DNA of 43,688 nt. Origin: Bizionia argentinensis JUB59. GTDB taxonomy: Bacteria > Bacteroidota > Bacteroidia > Flavobacteriales > Flavobacteriaceae. The stretch spans positions 1 to 43,688 of the forward strand of contig NZ_AFXZ01000008.1 in assembly GCF_000224335.1 (NCBI RefSeq), written 5' to 3'. The first letter of the stretch is position 1. Each line of letters begins with the position of its first letter. Shown here one piece after another: positions 25,313 to 34,216 of the stretch. A program made the position numbers and the translations under genes. The notes under the pieces are model-generated. The model searched no databases, was not told the DNA's origin, and saw only the letters and a program-made list of their open reading frames with translations.

Positions 25313-27121
25313 ATGAAAAAACTTGGATTGGCTATTATAGGTTCTGGTGCCACCTCTATATATTGTCTGAAACACATTTTAGATAATTCAGCTGTTTTGA
25401 AGAAACAATTTAACCGAATTTCTATTTTTGAAAGAAGTAAAAGAATGGGTTACGGCATGCCTTATAATCCAGATACAACCGATTTATTTAATTTATCAAA
25501 TATTTCTTCGGAAGAAATACCTTTATTATTTCAAACCTTTGCAGATTGGCTTCGCAATCAAAACAGACAAGATTTAAAAAAGTGGCATGTTACTGAATTT
25601 CCTATTGAGGATTCCGAAGTTTATAGCCGTATAGCTTTAGGCGAATATTTCCATCAACAATTCCTTGTATTAATGGATAAACTCCAAACCGCTGGCTTTG
25701 CTGTTGAAGAATATACTAATCACGAGATTCTAGATATTGAAATAAACGATAAAAATAACATCAAACTCATAGCCAAAAACGCCTCATTTAAGGCTTCCAA
25801 GGTAATTATAGCTACAGGACACAATTGGCAGCATAATGATAAACCAGCATCTGGATATTATGATACTCCTTGGCCAATTAAAAAAATTATTCCAAAAAAT
25901 GACGCGTTTTATAATTTTGAAATAGGCGTTTTAGGAGCTTCGTTAAGTGCTTTTGATGTAGTTTCATCTTTAGCACATCGGCATGGAAAATTCACACAAA
26001 GTAAAAAAGGTTTGGAATTTCAGTTAAACAAAGAGGCGAAAAACTTTAAAATCACTTTACATGCAGCTCAAGGTTGGCTGCCACATTTACAGTATGAACA
26101 AGAAGAGCCATTTCGTGAAATTTATAGACATGCCACACGTGAAAAAATACTATCACTTCGCAATGAAAACGGATTTTTAAAAATAGATTCATTTTTTCAT
26201 TCCGTATGTCGGTCAGCTTTGCAACGTGCATTTGAGAAAGACGGCAATAAAGAAATGCTAGAATTACTTACAGACACAAAATTCGGCTTTAAGGATTTTA
26301 TAGAAATCATGGCTAAAAACCATGAATATTTAGACTCTTTTGAAGGCATGAAAAAAGAACTGGTTCAGGCAAAAGATTCCGTAGAAAACAATAAACCCAT
26401 CCATTGGATGGAAACCTTAGACGATTTAATGTACTGCTTAAACTTTCATGCTGAAATGATGCCAGCAGAAGATCATTTATTCTTTAAAAAAGATGTAAAA
26501 CCCTTTTTAATGAGTGTAATTGCTGCATTACCTTTAAGTTCCGCCAAAATTCTTTTAGCGCTTTATGATGCAGAAGTTGTCAACTTAATTGCGGGGAGAG
26601 TAAGGATTATCGAGGATACGAATATAAAAGAAACCACAGATATTGAAATTTCTAAAGCAGACAATAAAACCATTAAAAAATCCTATCAATTATTTATTAA
26701 CTGCTCTGGAAATGATAATATAAATGTGGACACTTTTCCATTTCAATCTCTAGTCAAATCAGGCTTTGTTAAGGAGGCAAGTGCCAAATTTGAAACGGTT
26801 AAAAAATTAACCGATTTAGAAAGCACACTGGGTAAAGACACTGTTTGGAAAAAAAACAACGAGGTGTTTTTAAATATTGGCGGAATAGCTGTGGATAGTG
26901 CCTATCATATTATTGGCGTAAACGGCAAAACTTGTTCTAATATTCATGATCTGTCTTTTACACATACTCACGGTTTCAGACCTTATTCTTACGGGTTACA
27001 AGCTTGCCTTGCAACAAGTCTTATTGTTGTGGATTCTTGGCTGATATTAGAAAAGAACACTAACAAACCAAAAACTATTGAAGAAGTTTCAAAAATCTAC
27101 GACAAAGATGATGACTTATAG
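25313..27121 (+). CDS. FAD/NAD(P)-binding protein (NAD_binding_9 type)
   Basis: A 602-residue flavoprotein-like protein. The N-terminal dinucleotide site is IIGSGATS (residues 8-15), followed by 'RISIFERSKRMGYGMPYNP', an acidic/aromatic cofactor loop, 'KVIIATGH' (ATG motif) and a second Rossmann segment 'FEIGVLGASLSAFDVVSSLA'. It ends with 'HGFRPYSYGLQACLATSLIV'. This architecture matches the FAD-NAD(P)-binding family (PF13454) related to lysine/ornithine N-monooxygenases; its substrate is unknown. It is transcribed alone, with 140 bp before the catalase gene, and may share a stress role with it (inference). Confidence 0.85.
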   Translation: MKKLGLAIIGSGATSIYCLKHILDNSAVLKKQFNRISIFERSKRMGYGMPYNPDTTDLFNLSNISSEEIPLLFQTFADWLRNQNRQDLKKWHVTEFPIEDSEVYSRIALGEYFHQQFLVLMDKLQTAGFAVEEYTNHEILDIEINDKNNIKLIAKNASFKASKVIIATGHNWQHNDKPASGYYDTPWPIKKIIPKNDAFYNFEIGVLGASLSAFDVVSSLAHRHGKFTQSKKGLEFQLNKEAKNFKITLHAAQGWLPHLQYEQEEPFREIYRHATREKILSLRNENGFLKIDSFFHSVCRSALQRAFEKDGNKEMLELLTDTKFGFKDFIEIMAKNHEYLDSFEGMKKELVQAKDSVENNKPIHWMETLDDLMYCLNFHAEMMPAEDHLFFKKDVKPFLMSVIAALPLSSAKILLALYDAEVVNLIAGRVRIIEDTNIKETTDIEISKADNKTIKKSYQLFINCSGNDNINVDTFPFQSLVKSGFVKEASAKFETVKKLTDLESTLGKDTVWKKNNEVFLNIGGIAVDSAYHIIGVNGKTCSNIHDLSFTHTHGFRPYSYGLQACLATSLIVVDSWLILEKNTNKPKTIEEVSKIYDKDDDL

Positions 27122-27262
27122 ACGGTCTTTAAATTAATAAAAACTAGATAATCTTCTTAATTAAGTTACAAATAAAATCAAATGCGTTAATCAAAACACT
27201 TGAATTAGAATACTTTAGAACTAAATTTTAAAAATTTCGTTTTAATTTTAAATTCTAGTTTC

Positions 27263-29395
27263 ATGGCCAAAAAGAACAAAACAGAGAATCAGAAAACCAA
27301 AGACCTTAAGCAATTTGAAAAGGATGCTACAGGGAAAGTGATGACCACCAATCAAGGGTTAAAGGTAAATGACACCAACAACTCTTTAAAGGCAGGTGAA
27401 AGAGGCTCCACATTGTTGGAGGATTTTTTACTTCGGGAAAAAATAACCCGTTTTGATCATGAGCGTATTCCAGAAAGAATTGTACATGCACGTGGAAGTG
27501 GCGCACACGGACACTTTGAATTATATAAAAGTATAGAACACTACAGCAAAGCAGGAATTTTTACTGATACTAATCGTAAAACACCTGTATTTGTAAGGTT
27601 TTCAACAGTTGCGGGATCTAAAGGATCGCCAGATTTGGCACGGGATGTTCGCGGATTCGCTGTAAAAATGTATACGGAAGAAGGCACTTGGGATTTAGTT
27701 GGAAATAACATGCCGATTTTCTTTATTCAAGATGCCATGAAATTTCCAGATTTAGTACATTCTGTTAAACCAGAGCCTAACAGAGAAATTCCGCAAGCCG
27801 CGTCGGCTCATGATACGTTTTATGATTTTGTTTCACATACTACCGAAACACTTCACAATCAAATTTGGGCTATGAGCGATCGTGCCATTCCGCGTAGTTT
27901 TCGGATGATGGAAGGTTTTGGAATTCACACATTTCGATTAATTAATGCAAAAGATGAATCGCATTTTGTAAAATTTCATTGGAAACCAAAATTAGGCGTT
28001 CATTCTGTAACTTGGGATGAAGCCGTTAAAATTAATGGAGCAGATTCCGATTTCCACAGACGTGATTTATGGGACGCTATAGATTCCGGTCATTATCCAG
28101 AATGGGAATTAGGAATTCAAGTGGTTGCACAAGAGGATGAGCACAAGTTCGAATTTGATTTACTTGATCCTACCAAACTCATTCCCGAAGAAATGGTTCC
28201 GGTTGAAATTATTGGTAAAATGACCTTAAACAGAAATCCAGAAAACTTTTTTGCTGAAACGGAACAAGTAGCTTTCCTTCCAGGACATATTGTGCCTGGT
28301 ATTGATTTCACTAATGACCCATTACTTCAAGGTCGATTATTTTCCTACAGAGACACACAGTTGTCACGTTTGGGAAGTCCGAACTTTCATCAAATCCCTA
28401 TAAACAGACCAATTGGCGAGGCACATAATAATCAGCGCGACGGACATATGCAAATGGATATTCCGAAAGGTCAAACTGCTTATTTTCCAAATACATTAGG
28501 TGGCGGATGTCCACATTTAGCTAAAATGGCAGAAGGCGCTTTTCATTCATTTGAAGAACGTATTGATGCAAAAAAAATAAGAACGCGAAGTGAAAGTTTT
28601 AGTGATCATTTTTCGCAGCCAGCCTTATTTTATAGAAGTCTTGCTAAATGGGAAAAACAACATTTGGCTGAAGCTTATATTTTTGAGCTTGGAAAATGTA
28701 CACAAAAACATATTAAACAACGCATGCTTTGGCTAATTGCTCAAATTGATACTGATTTAGCCAAAAATGTTTCCAAAGGTTTAGGATTACCAATTCCGAA
28801 GGAAATAGATCACCCCATCAATCAAGCTATTGGTGCCGATGCTGATGTAAAAAAACACCAACCACCTAAAAAGAAAAATTATTTAGAGAGTGATCCAGCC
28901 TTAAGTCAAGCTAATACAAAATTTGATAGTATTGAAACACGACAAATTGCTGTTTTGGTAGCCGATGGTTTTTCTATGAGCGATTTTACTTCAAAGAAAG
29001 AAGCATTGGAAAAAGAAGGTGCCATGCTAAAACTTATAGCTCCTCATGGCGGGACTGTGGTTAGTGATGATAATACAGAGCATGAAGTTAATGCTTCCAT
29101 TATAACAACCGAAAGCGTATTGTTTGATGCGGTTTATATTCCGGGTGGTAAAAAATCAATTCAAGGTCTTCTTGCAGAGTCTAAATTCAAGAAATTTATA
29201 AATGAAGCTTTTAAACATTGTAAAACTATTGTAGCCGATAATGAGGGTGAAGATTTACTAGACAAAACCTTTGTAGCAGACTATAAAGATGATAAAGCAG
29301 TTTTAATAAATGAGAAACCAGCAACTATAATTCGTTCTATTGCCAAACATAGAAATTGGGATAGAATGGATGTAGCTGCTCAAGTTCCAGCGTAA
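27263..29395 (+). CDS. katE: Large-subunit catalase, HPII type
   Basis: A 710-residue clade 2 catalase. The catalytic His (H75 in 'VHARGSGAHGHFELY') and the distal Asn ('LVGNNMPIFF') are present, and the proximal heme ligand Y362 lies in 'LFSYRDTQLSRLGSPNFHQI'. After about residue 550 comes the extra GATase/DJ-1-like C-terminal domain ('IAVLVADGFSMSDF', 'LIAPHGGTV', 'DAVYIPGGKKSI') that marks the 700-750-residue HPII type. It degrades hydrogen peroxide in the cytoplasm and is often stationary-phase induced. A strong terminator follows. Monocistronic. Confidence 0.96.
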   Translation: MAKKNKTENQKTKDLKQFEKDATGKVMTTNQGLKVNDTNNSLKAGERGSTLLEDFLLREKITRFDHERIPERIVHARGSGAHGHFELYKSIEHYSKAGIFTDTNRKTPVFVRFSTVAGSKGSPDLARDVRGFAVKMYTEEGTWDLVGNNMPIFFIQDAMKFPDLVHSVKPEPNREIPQAASAHDTFYDFVSHTTETLHNQIWAMSDRAIPRSFRMMEGFGIHTFRLINAKDESHFVKFHWKPKLGVHSVTWDEAVKINGADSDFHRRDLWDAIDSGHYPEWELGIQVVAQEDEHKFEFDLLDPTKLIPEEMVPVEIIGKMTLNRNPENFFAETEQVAFLPGHIVPGIDFTNDPLLQGRLFSYRDTQLSRLGSPNFHQIPINRPIGEAHNNQRDGHMQMDIPKGQTAYFPNTLGGGCPHLAKMAEGAFHSFEERIDAKKIRTRSESFSDHFSQPALFYRSLAKWEKQHLAEAYIFELGKCTQKHIKQRMLWLIAQIDTDLAKNVSKGLGLPIPKEIDHPINQAIGADADVKKHQPPKKKNYLESDPALSQANTKFDSIETRQIAVLVADGFSMSDFTSKKEALEKEGAMLKLIAPHGGTVVSDDNTEHEVNASIITTESVLFDAVYIPGGKKSIQGLLAESKFKKFINEAFKHCKTIVADNEGEDLLDKTFVADYKDDKAVLINEKPATIIRSIAKHRNWDRMDVAAQVPA

Positions 29396-29449
29396 TAAAC
29401 AATCGGTATTTCAAAGAAAATTTAGCTTATATGAAAAAGTGAAAATGCA

Positions 29450-29485
29450 AAAAAGGCGAGCCCAGAAATAGTGGCTTGCCTTTTT
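29450..29485. terminator. Bidirectional rho-independent terminator
   Basis: AAAAAGGCGAGCC (29450-29462) pairs with GGCTTGCCTTTTT (29473-29485), with one wobble and a 10-nt loop, flanked by A and T runs. It separates the converging katE and mlaD genes. Confidence 0.85.
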
Positions 29486-29543
29486 ATTTTATTCGAAGGC
29501 ATTAAAATCTATAATGCTCTAAACAAAAATAGTGTTAGTATTA

Positions 29544-30530
29544 TCAGTTATTTTCAGCTTCTTTCTTTTTTTGTTTCTCCTGTTTTCTAAAATAACCACG
29601 GAAGAAAAAATTATGCTTTAAAGCTTCCATATTTTCATTTAATTTCTCTGCCGCTTCTTTAATATTAATCATCGTGGAGTCGATATTCTTTACAAAACCT
29701 TCATCTTGGGTAATATGATTTAAAGCACCTTTCCCTGATTTCATTTCCATAATATATTCGTCAAGATTTTTGGTAACTGCATTAATATGATCACTCGATT
29801 TTTCGAGATTTACAAAAACTTTTTCAATTTTATTTTTTGAAACAGTATCACTTAAAAGTAAGGCCGCTGCACTTTCATCATAATTTATTTTTGAGATAAT
29901 AGTGTTAATTTTGTTTATTGCTAGCGTAGCACCTGAAGTCATTTTTCGCAATTCTTCTGCAGACTGCCTGATATCTTTCCCCATTAAACTATCACTAACC
30001 AAGGCCCCTAAAGTTCCTTTCCCTTCCACAATTTGATTGGTGATTTTTAATAAATCAGCAGTCAACAACGCAGCATTTTCATTGGTTTTATTTAGCGTAG
30101 AAAGCATTTCATCTGTACTGGCTTTACTTGAGATTTGAATGGTATCGCCAGAAACAACCTGACGCGCCGTTTCATCTTTCCCTGGAACGATATTTACCAC
30201 CATACTACCCACCAATCCATCTGAACTAATGGAAGCAATAGCGTCTTTTTTGATAAACTTGGATGTTTTCTCTTCCACAATCATCTGGACTCTGATATTC
30301 CCTTCATTTACCATTTCTATATTACTTACAGTACCAATGTTGACGCCAGAATAGCGAACATTATTACCCAATGTTAAACCATTTACATTTGAGAAAGTAG
30401 CATAAATTTCAATGTTTTTACTAAACATTTGTTGCTTGCTTCCAATAAAATAAAGGGCTGCGATTAGTAAAAGCGTGCCGACCACTACAAAAATGCCGAC
30501 TTTTATTTTTTGTGCATTTGATTTTCCCAT
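29544..30530 (-). CDS. mlaD: MlaD-family (MCE domain) lipid-transport protein
   Basis: About 328 residues from the ATG at 30530 (MGKSNAQKIKVGIFVVVGTL), which lies 4 bp after the ATPase stop; an ATG 75 bp upstream would run back into the ATPase gene. There is one N-terminal membrane helix, then the MCE domain ('IYATFSNVNGLTLGNNVRYS', 'VNIGTV') and a long helical region with 'GKGTLGALVSDS' and 'GKGALNHITQDEG' motifs, as in Bacteroidota MlaD. It is the periplasmic lipid-binding part of an MlaEFD phospholipid transporter that maintains outer-membrane asymmetry. MlaA, MlaB and MlaC are not in the window. Confidence 0.9.
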   Translation of the reverse strand: MGKSNAQKIKVGIFVVVGTLLLIAALYFIGSKQQMFSKNIEIYATFSNVNGLTLGNNVRYSGVNIGTVSNIEMVNEGNIRVQMIVEEKTSKFIKKDAIASISSDGLVGSMVVNIVPGKDETARQVVSGDTIQISSKASTDEMLSTLNKTNENAALLTADLLKITNQIVEGKGTLGALVSDSLMGKDIRQSAEELRKMTSGATLAINKINTIISKINYDESAAALLLSDTVSKNKIEKVFVNLEKSSDHINAVTKNLDEYIMEMKSGKGALNHITQDEGFVKNIDSTMINIKEAAEKLNENMEALKHNFFFRGYFRKQEKQKKKEAENN

Positions 30531-30534
30531 AATG

Positions 30535-31287
30535 TTAATTTTTAAAGAAGGCTTGTACTTGTTCATCCTTTGAATTTGAAAGTTCCTCAAAAGTACCTTC
30601 AGCATAATTGATTCCGTCCACCAACAAAATCATCCGGTTTGAAATTACTCGCGCACAATCCACATCGTGCGTAATAATAATGGAAGAGGTATTGTATTTT
30701 TCTTGAATAGTACGCATTAATTGAATAATCTCTTTAGCAGTGATGGGATCCAAACCCGTTGTTGGCTCATCATACATAATTATTTTAGGCTTTAAAATTA
30801 ATGCTCTTGCCATAGCTACCCTGCGTTGCATTCCACCAGAAAGCTCGGCGGGCATTAAGTCTATAGTATCGGACAATCCTACGTTTTCCAAGGCTTCTTT
30901 AACCGAGAATTCTGTGCCTTGAAAATCTTCAATTTTATCTTTATGTCGCCTCAAAGGAAATTCAAGATTTCCCCGAACAGTCATAGAATCATAAAGCGCA
31001 CTTCCTTGAAAAAGAAAGCCTATTTCAGTCCGCAATAAATCAAGCTCCGCTTGGCCCATAGTAGTAATATCCTGGTTTTTAATAGTGATGCTTCCACTAT
31101 CTGGTTGAATTAAACCAACAAGACATTTTACCATCACCGATTTTCCAGAACCGGATTTCCCCATAATTACCAAGTTTTCACCTTCGTAAAGTTTAAGGTT
31201 GAAACCTTTGAGTACATGATTATCACCGAAACTTTTTTTAAGATTCTTTATCTCGAGTACAGGTTTTATGTTTTTTTCAGAATTCAT
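30535..31287 (-). CDS. mlaF: MlaF-type ABC transporter ATPase
   Basis: A 250-residue ATPase with Walker A GKSGSGKS (43-50), Q-loop 'GFLFQGSALYDSMTV', signature 'LSGGMQRRVAMARAL', Walker B 'IIMYDEPTTGLDP' and the switch His ('IIITHD'). The 'GSALYDSMTV' region is characteristic of MlaF/Ttg2A. It powers phospholipid transfer with MlaE and MlaD. The ATG directly abuts the mlaE stop, and the mlaD ATG follows 4 bp after its stop, so the three form one operon. Confidence 0.94.
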   Translation of the reverse strand: MNSEKNIKPVLEIKNLKKSFGDNHVLKGFNLKLYEGENLVIMGKSGSGKSVMVKCLVGLIQPDSGSITIKNQDITTMGQAELDLLRTEIGFLFQGSALYDSMTVRGNLEFPLRRHKDKIEDFQGTEFSVKEALENVGLSDTIDLMPAELSGGMQRRVAMARALILKPKIIMYDEPTTGLDPITAKEIIQLMRTIQEKYNTSSIIITHDVDCARVISNRMILLVDGINYAEGTFEELSNSKDEQVQAFFKN

Positions 31288-32070
31288 TTATATATCAAAA
31301 AATATATCAGTTACAAAAACGGCGATAAAGTCAATTATAAACAACAGCATTGAAATATACACTACTGCAGAATTGGACGCTTCTCCTACTCCAACAGTTC
31401 CTTTAGAGCAATTATACCCCTTATAACAACCAACAATACCTATAGCAAAACCAAAGAAAACCGATTTCACCGTTGCCGGAAGCAAATCACTAAAGCTTAA
31501 AGCATCGAAAACCTGATTAAAATAAAGCAAAAATGACACATCTCCTTTTAAATTCTCAACAATAGCAGAGCCTAAAAGCGCAATAGCATCTCCCATAATT
31601 ATCAATAATGGCAACATCAAAGTTGTTGCTACTACGCGTGTAACCACTAAAAATTTAAAAGGATTGGTTCCTGAAACTTCCATGGCATCAATTTGTTCCG
31701 TAACTCGCATAGAACCAAGTTCCGCACCAATTCCAGAACCTATTCTTCCAGCACAGATAAGCGCTATTATAACAGGACCAATTTCGCGTACAATAGAAAG
31801 GCTTACCATAGAAGCCATCCATGATTGCGCACCAAATTCCATTAAAGTGGGTCTTGATTGTAATGTGAATACAAGTCCTAAAATAAAACCTGTAACACTC
31901 ACCAAAAGCAAAGAACGGTTGCCCATATTGTAACATTGACGAACCAATTCCTTAAACTCAAATGGCGGACTGAAAACTTCGCGAAAAAAGCGACCAGCAA
32001 ATAAAGTCATATCACCTATTTCGGCAAAGAATGACTTGGTATTGGTTAAAATGCCTTTTTCTTTGTTCAT
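31288..32070 (-). CDS. mlaE: MlaE-family ABC transporter permease
   Basis: A 260-residue inner-membrane permease with about five or six helices. MlaE motifs are 'SLLLVSVTGFILGLVFTLQS', 'SIVREIGPVIIALICAGRIG' (the EIGP signature), 'GAELGSMRVTEQIDAMEVSG' and 'KSVFFGFAIGIVGCYKGYN'. It is the first gene of the mlaE-mlaF-mlaD operon. The 600-bp region upstream must hold its promoter, but no clear -7 box was found. Confidence 0.94.
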   Translation of the reverse strand: MNKEKGILTNTKSFFAEIGDMTLFAGRFFREVFSPPFEFKELVRQCYNMGNRSLLLVSVTGFILGLVFTLQSRPTLMEFGAQSWMASMVSLSIVREIGPVIIALICAGRIGSGIGAELGSMRVTEQIDAMEVSGTNPFKFLVVTRVVATTLMLPLLIIMGDAIALLGSAIVENLKGDVSFLLYFNQVFDALSFSDLLPATVKSVFFGFAIGIVGCYKGYNCSKGTVGVGEASNSAVVYISMLLFIIDFIAVFVTDIFFDI

Positions 32071-32697
32071 TTAAAAGTTTAAAAATAAAATGTAGTGTTT
32101 AGCTATTGCAAGAAGGCCTATGTAAACATGGGTGTTAATCTAGAATTCTTTAAAATTAGTAAATCCTTCCAAGTAATTAAGATACAATTTTAAAAATGGA
32201 TTTCTCTTACTTTTTAACTTAATAAAATTTGATGAAAACACAAAATCTATTCTTGTTCAAATCATTAACAATATTAAGAGCTTTAAACATATCGTTTTAA
32301 AAAATGTCAAAATATAATATGAGTTTTATGCGTCTTATATAGTTTTCCGAATAGCCTTTATCATTTCGTTGGATTAAACAGCTTCTGTACTATGAAAATT
32401 GGTTAAGTAGAATTAAAAACTTCATTTTATAACCTTCATTTAAATTGAAAAATCTATATGATTCGTATTATATAACACCATAAGCTATCACTTTAATTAA
32501 CATATTAGAATTGAAAAATAAGTAAGCAGAAAGGCTTGATGTACAGAATAGCCCCCTATATAAGTAAAAGCATCTAATAATTAATTTCCTAAAAGCTTAA
32601 GATAAATTGAAAGGTATGAAAAACAAATTCTTACTACCCATTTGTTTTATATATGAACCTAGTCATGGTAGATGGTATTCTTATTATTATAAAAAAA
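32071..32697. other. Intergenic region, 627 bp, no gene seen
   Basis: Very AT-rich DNA between the DUF421 gene and mlaE. Only short, unconvincing open frames are present and no RNA-like fold was recognised. Confidence 0.45.
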
Positions 32698-33216
32698 TCA
32701 AACATCTATATCCTGCATATTTACATCTTTAAACATCCGATTTTCAACACGTTTACCTTCATTATTATGAAGCACGGAAACGTCGCCAGTACTTTCAAAA
32801 ACAACAGCCTTTACCTCATTAAAATTATGGACATTGGCCTCTCGTAATTTAGCAAGGAGATCATCTTCACCAACATTACATTTTTTTAACCTATCGTAGA
32901 GTATTTCGCCATTCAACATTATTATTTGAGGTTTATTGGTAAAAATCTTTTTAAAAAATTTATTCTTTCTTACTAAATATGAAAATACAGTCTGAAAACC
33001 GATTATTGTTACCAAGGTAATGGCACCTTTAACCAAGGAGTAGTCCTTGTTAAGAATAATAGACGCTAAAACAGAGCCGACTGCTATAGTTGAAGCAAAA
33101 TCGAAACTCGACATTTTAGCAAAAGTCCGTAATCCAAATATTCTTGTAATGACGATTATTATAGAAAAAACTCCTAAAACTGATAATATTAACCAAATTG
33201 ATTCTTCTAAAGTCAT
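32698..33216 (-). CDS. DUF421/YetF-family membrane protein
   Basis: A 172-residue protein with three N-terminal helices (about 8-25, 42-58 and 62-85, including 'ILSVLGVFSIIIVITRIFGL') followed by the YetF cytoplasmic domain. Diagnostic motifs are 'GLRTFAKMSSFDFASTIAVG' and 'NKPQIIMLNGEILYDRLKKC'. The function of the family is unclear; in Bacillus relatives sit in spore or membrane-stress settings. It is monocistronic. A (TGTTAG)3 repeat lies just upstream of its ATG. Confidence 0.88.
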   Translation of the reverse strand: MTLEESIWLILSVLGVFSIIIVITRIFGLRTFAKMSSFDFASTIAVGSVLASIILNKDYSLVKGAITLVTIIGFQTVFSYLVRKNKFFKKIFTNKPQIIMLNGEILYDRLKKCNVGEDDLLAKLREANVHNFNEVKAVVFESTGDVSVLHNNEGKRVENRMFKDVNMQDIDV

Positions 33217-33225
33217 AAGTTTAAA

Positions 33226-33245
33226 TGTTAGTGTTAGTGTTAGTG
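33226..33245. repeat. Hexanucleotide tandem repeat (TGTTAG)3
   Basis: Three perfect TGTTAG units plus TG, starting 10 bp upstream of the DUF421 start codon on the other strand. Copy-number change here would alter the leader length close to the ribosome entry site. Confidence 0.7.
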
Positions 33246-33471
33246 AATATATTCTATAATTTAAAATGCTATTAATGCATATACTTAAAATACGAACTTA
33301 TATAAATTTTAGACTTGTTTTATAATTAGCAAAACCACCTTATGAAAATACTATTAAATGGTTTAATAAATTTATTTAAATCCGCTAAAGTATATTTGAT
33401 TTGCGTTAAGTAGGAAAATTAATTTGCTGTAACTTGGAGTTATTATTAACTAAACTAATAAACTTAAAACT

Positions 33472-33624
33472 ATGTCCTTACTTACTATTATTCTAAACAT
33501 TTTACTTCCGCCTCTATCGGTTTTCATGCAAAAAGGTTTAGGAGGCGCATTCTTTATAAGTTTGTTATTGACACTTATTGGATGGATTCCAGGTGTTATT
33601 TATGCATTTATAGTAACCGATTAG
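33472..33624 (+). CDS. YqaE/Pmp3-family small membrane protein
   Basis: A 50-residue hydrophobic protein, ATG at 33472 to TAG at 33622. It has two membrane helices (about 3-20 and 28-47), the family's 'LLPPLSVFMQKGLGGAF' and 'LLLTLIGWIPGVIYAF' segments with the conserved PP.SV and GWIPG.I.A. The UPF0057/Pmp3 family helps keep membrane potential and is induced by salt and cold stress in other organisms. It lies near DUF421 and other envelope-stress genes but is transcribed alone. Confidence 0.9.
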   Translation: MSLLTIILNILLPPLSVFMQKGLGGAFFISLLLTLIGWIPGVIYAFIVTD

Positions 33625-33745
33625 AGAAACTCTTGAACTCTTAATTAGAATACTTTCGATTTCTTTTTAAGACTAGAAAACATTGAATGTGCTTATTTCA
33701 AACATTTTACTATATAATTTAATTAACAATTAAAACTCAAATATC

Positions 33746-33907
33746 ATGTTAGAAGATAGTAAAAACCCAAAACAGAGCACGAAAAGAAACGACATCAAAA
33801 TGCCACGGACGAGAAAGGTGCTCAAAAAAAAGACCATTTTAATCAGTATGGTAAGTCAGATGATAAGCGAAAAGAACGCGGTGAGAAAAAAGAAGATTAT
33901 AATTTAA
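33746..33907 (+). pseudogene. Small hydrophilic stress-type peptide, apparent frameshift
   Basis: The ATG frame starts MLEDSKNPKQSTKRNDIK then becomes an odd basic sequence to the stop at 33905. The -1 frame from about 33802 reads ATDEKGAQKKDHFNQYGKSD and continues DKRKERGEKKEDYNLN. Adding one A to AAAA at 33797-33800 joins both into a single, strongly hydrophilic, Lys/Glu/Asp-rich peptide of about 57 residues or more. Such low-complexity peptides are common near stress genes in Flavobacteriia, but I do not recognise the family for certain. It could be a decayed gene or a sequence error. Confidence 0.4.
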
Positions 33908-34216
33908 ATATTTTAGGAATTTGCATAGGAAGAATACATGCCTTTTACGCTATTTCTTGTTTCAACCACCCACGAAAACTTCTTTATAATTTAAATTCTG
34001 TGATATTTTATTAAGGCATATGCTTGCCTAACCAAGGCTTTTACAAAAGTTTTTTAGCTTTACTGGCATGCTTTAAAAATATACTATTTATGTTATTCAT
34101 TGTGAATATTACAGTTTCAATTTAAAAGCTGAATTTTTATAGTATAACTCTAAAAAACGAACTTCTACAAGCTTTCCAGTTTAGAATGCTTACTTTTAAT
34201 TGAAATTAACTCAACC
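33908..34216. other. Intergenic region before the M13 peptidase
   Basis: AT-rich spacer of about 310 bp. The frame of the small peptide could extend a little into it, but otherwise no gene, hairpin or consensus promoter was recognised. Confidence 0.4.

Noticed and set aside
32653..32847. 64-codon open frame opposite the DUF421 gene
   Set aside because: It overlaps the antisense of a clear gene and has no domain or plausible start context.
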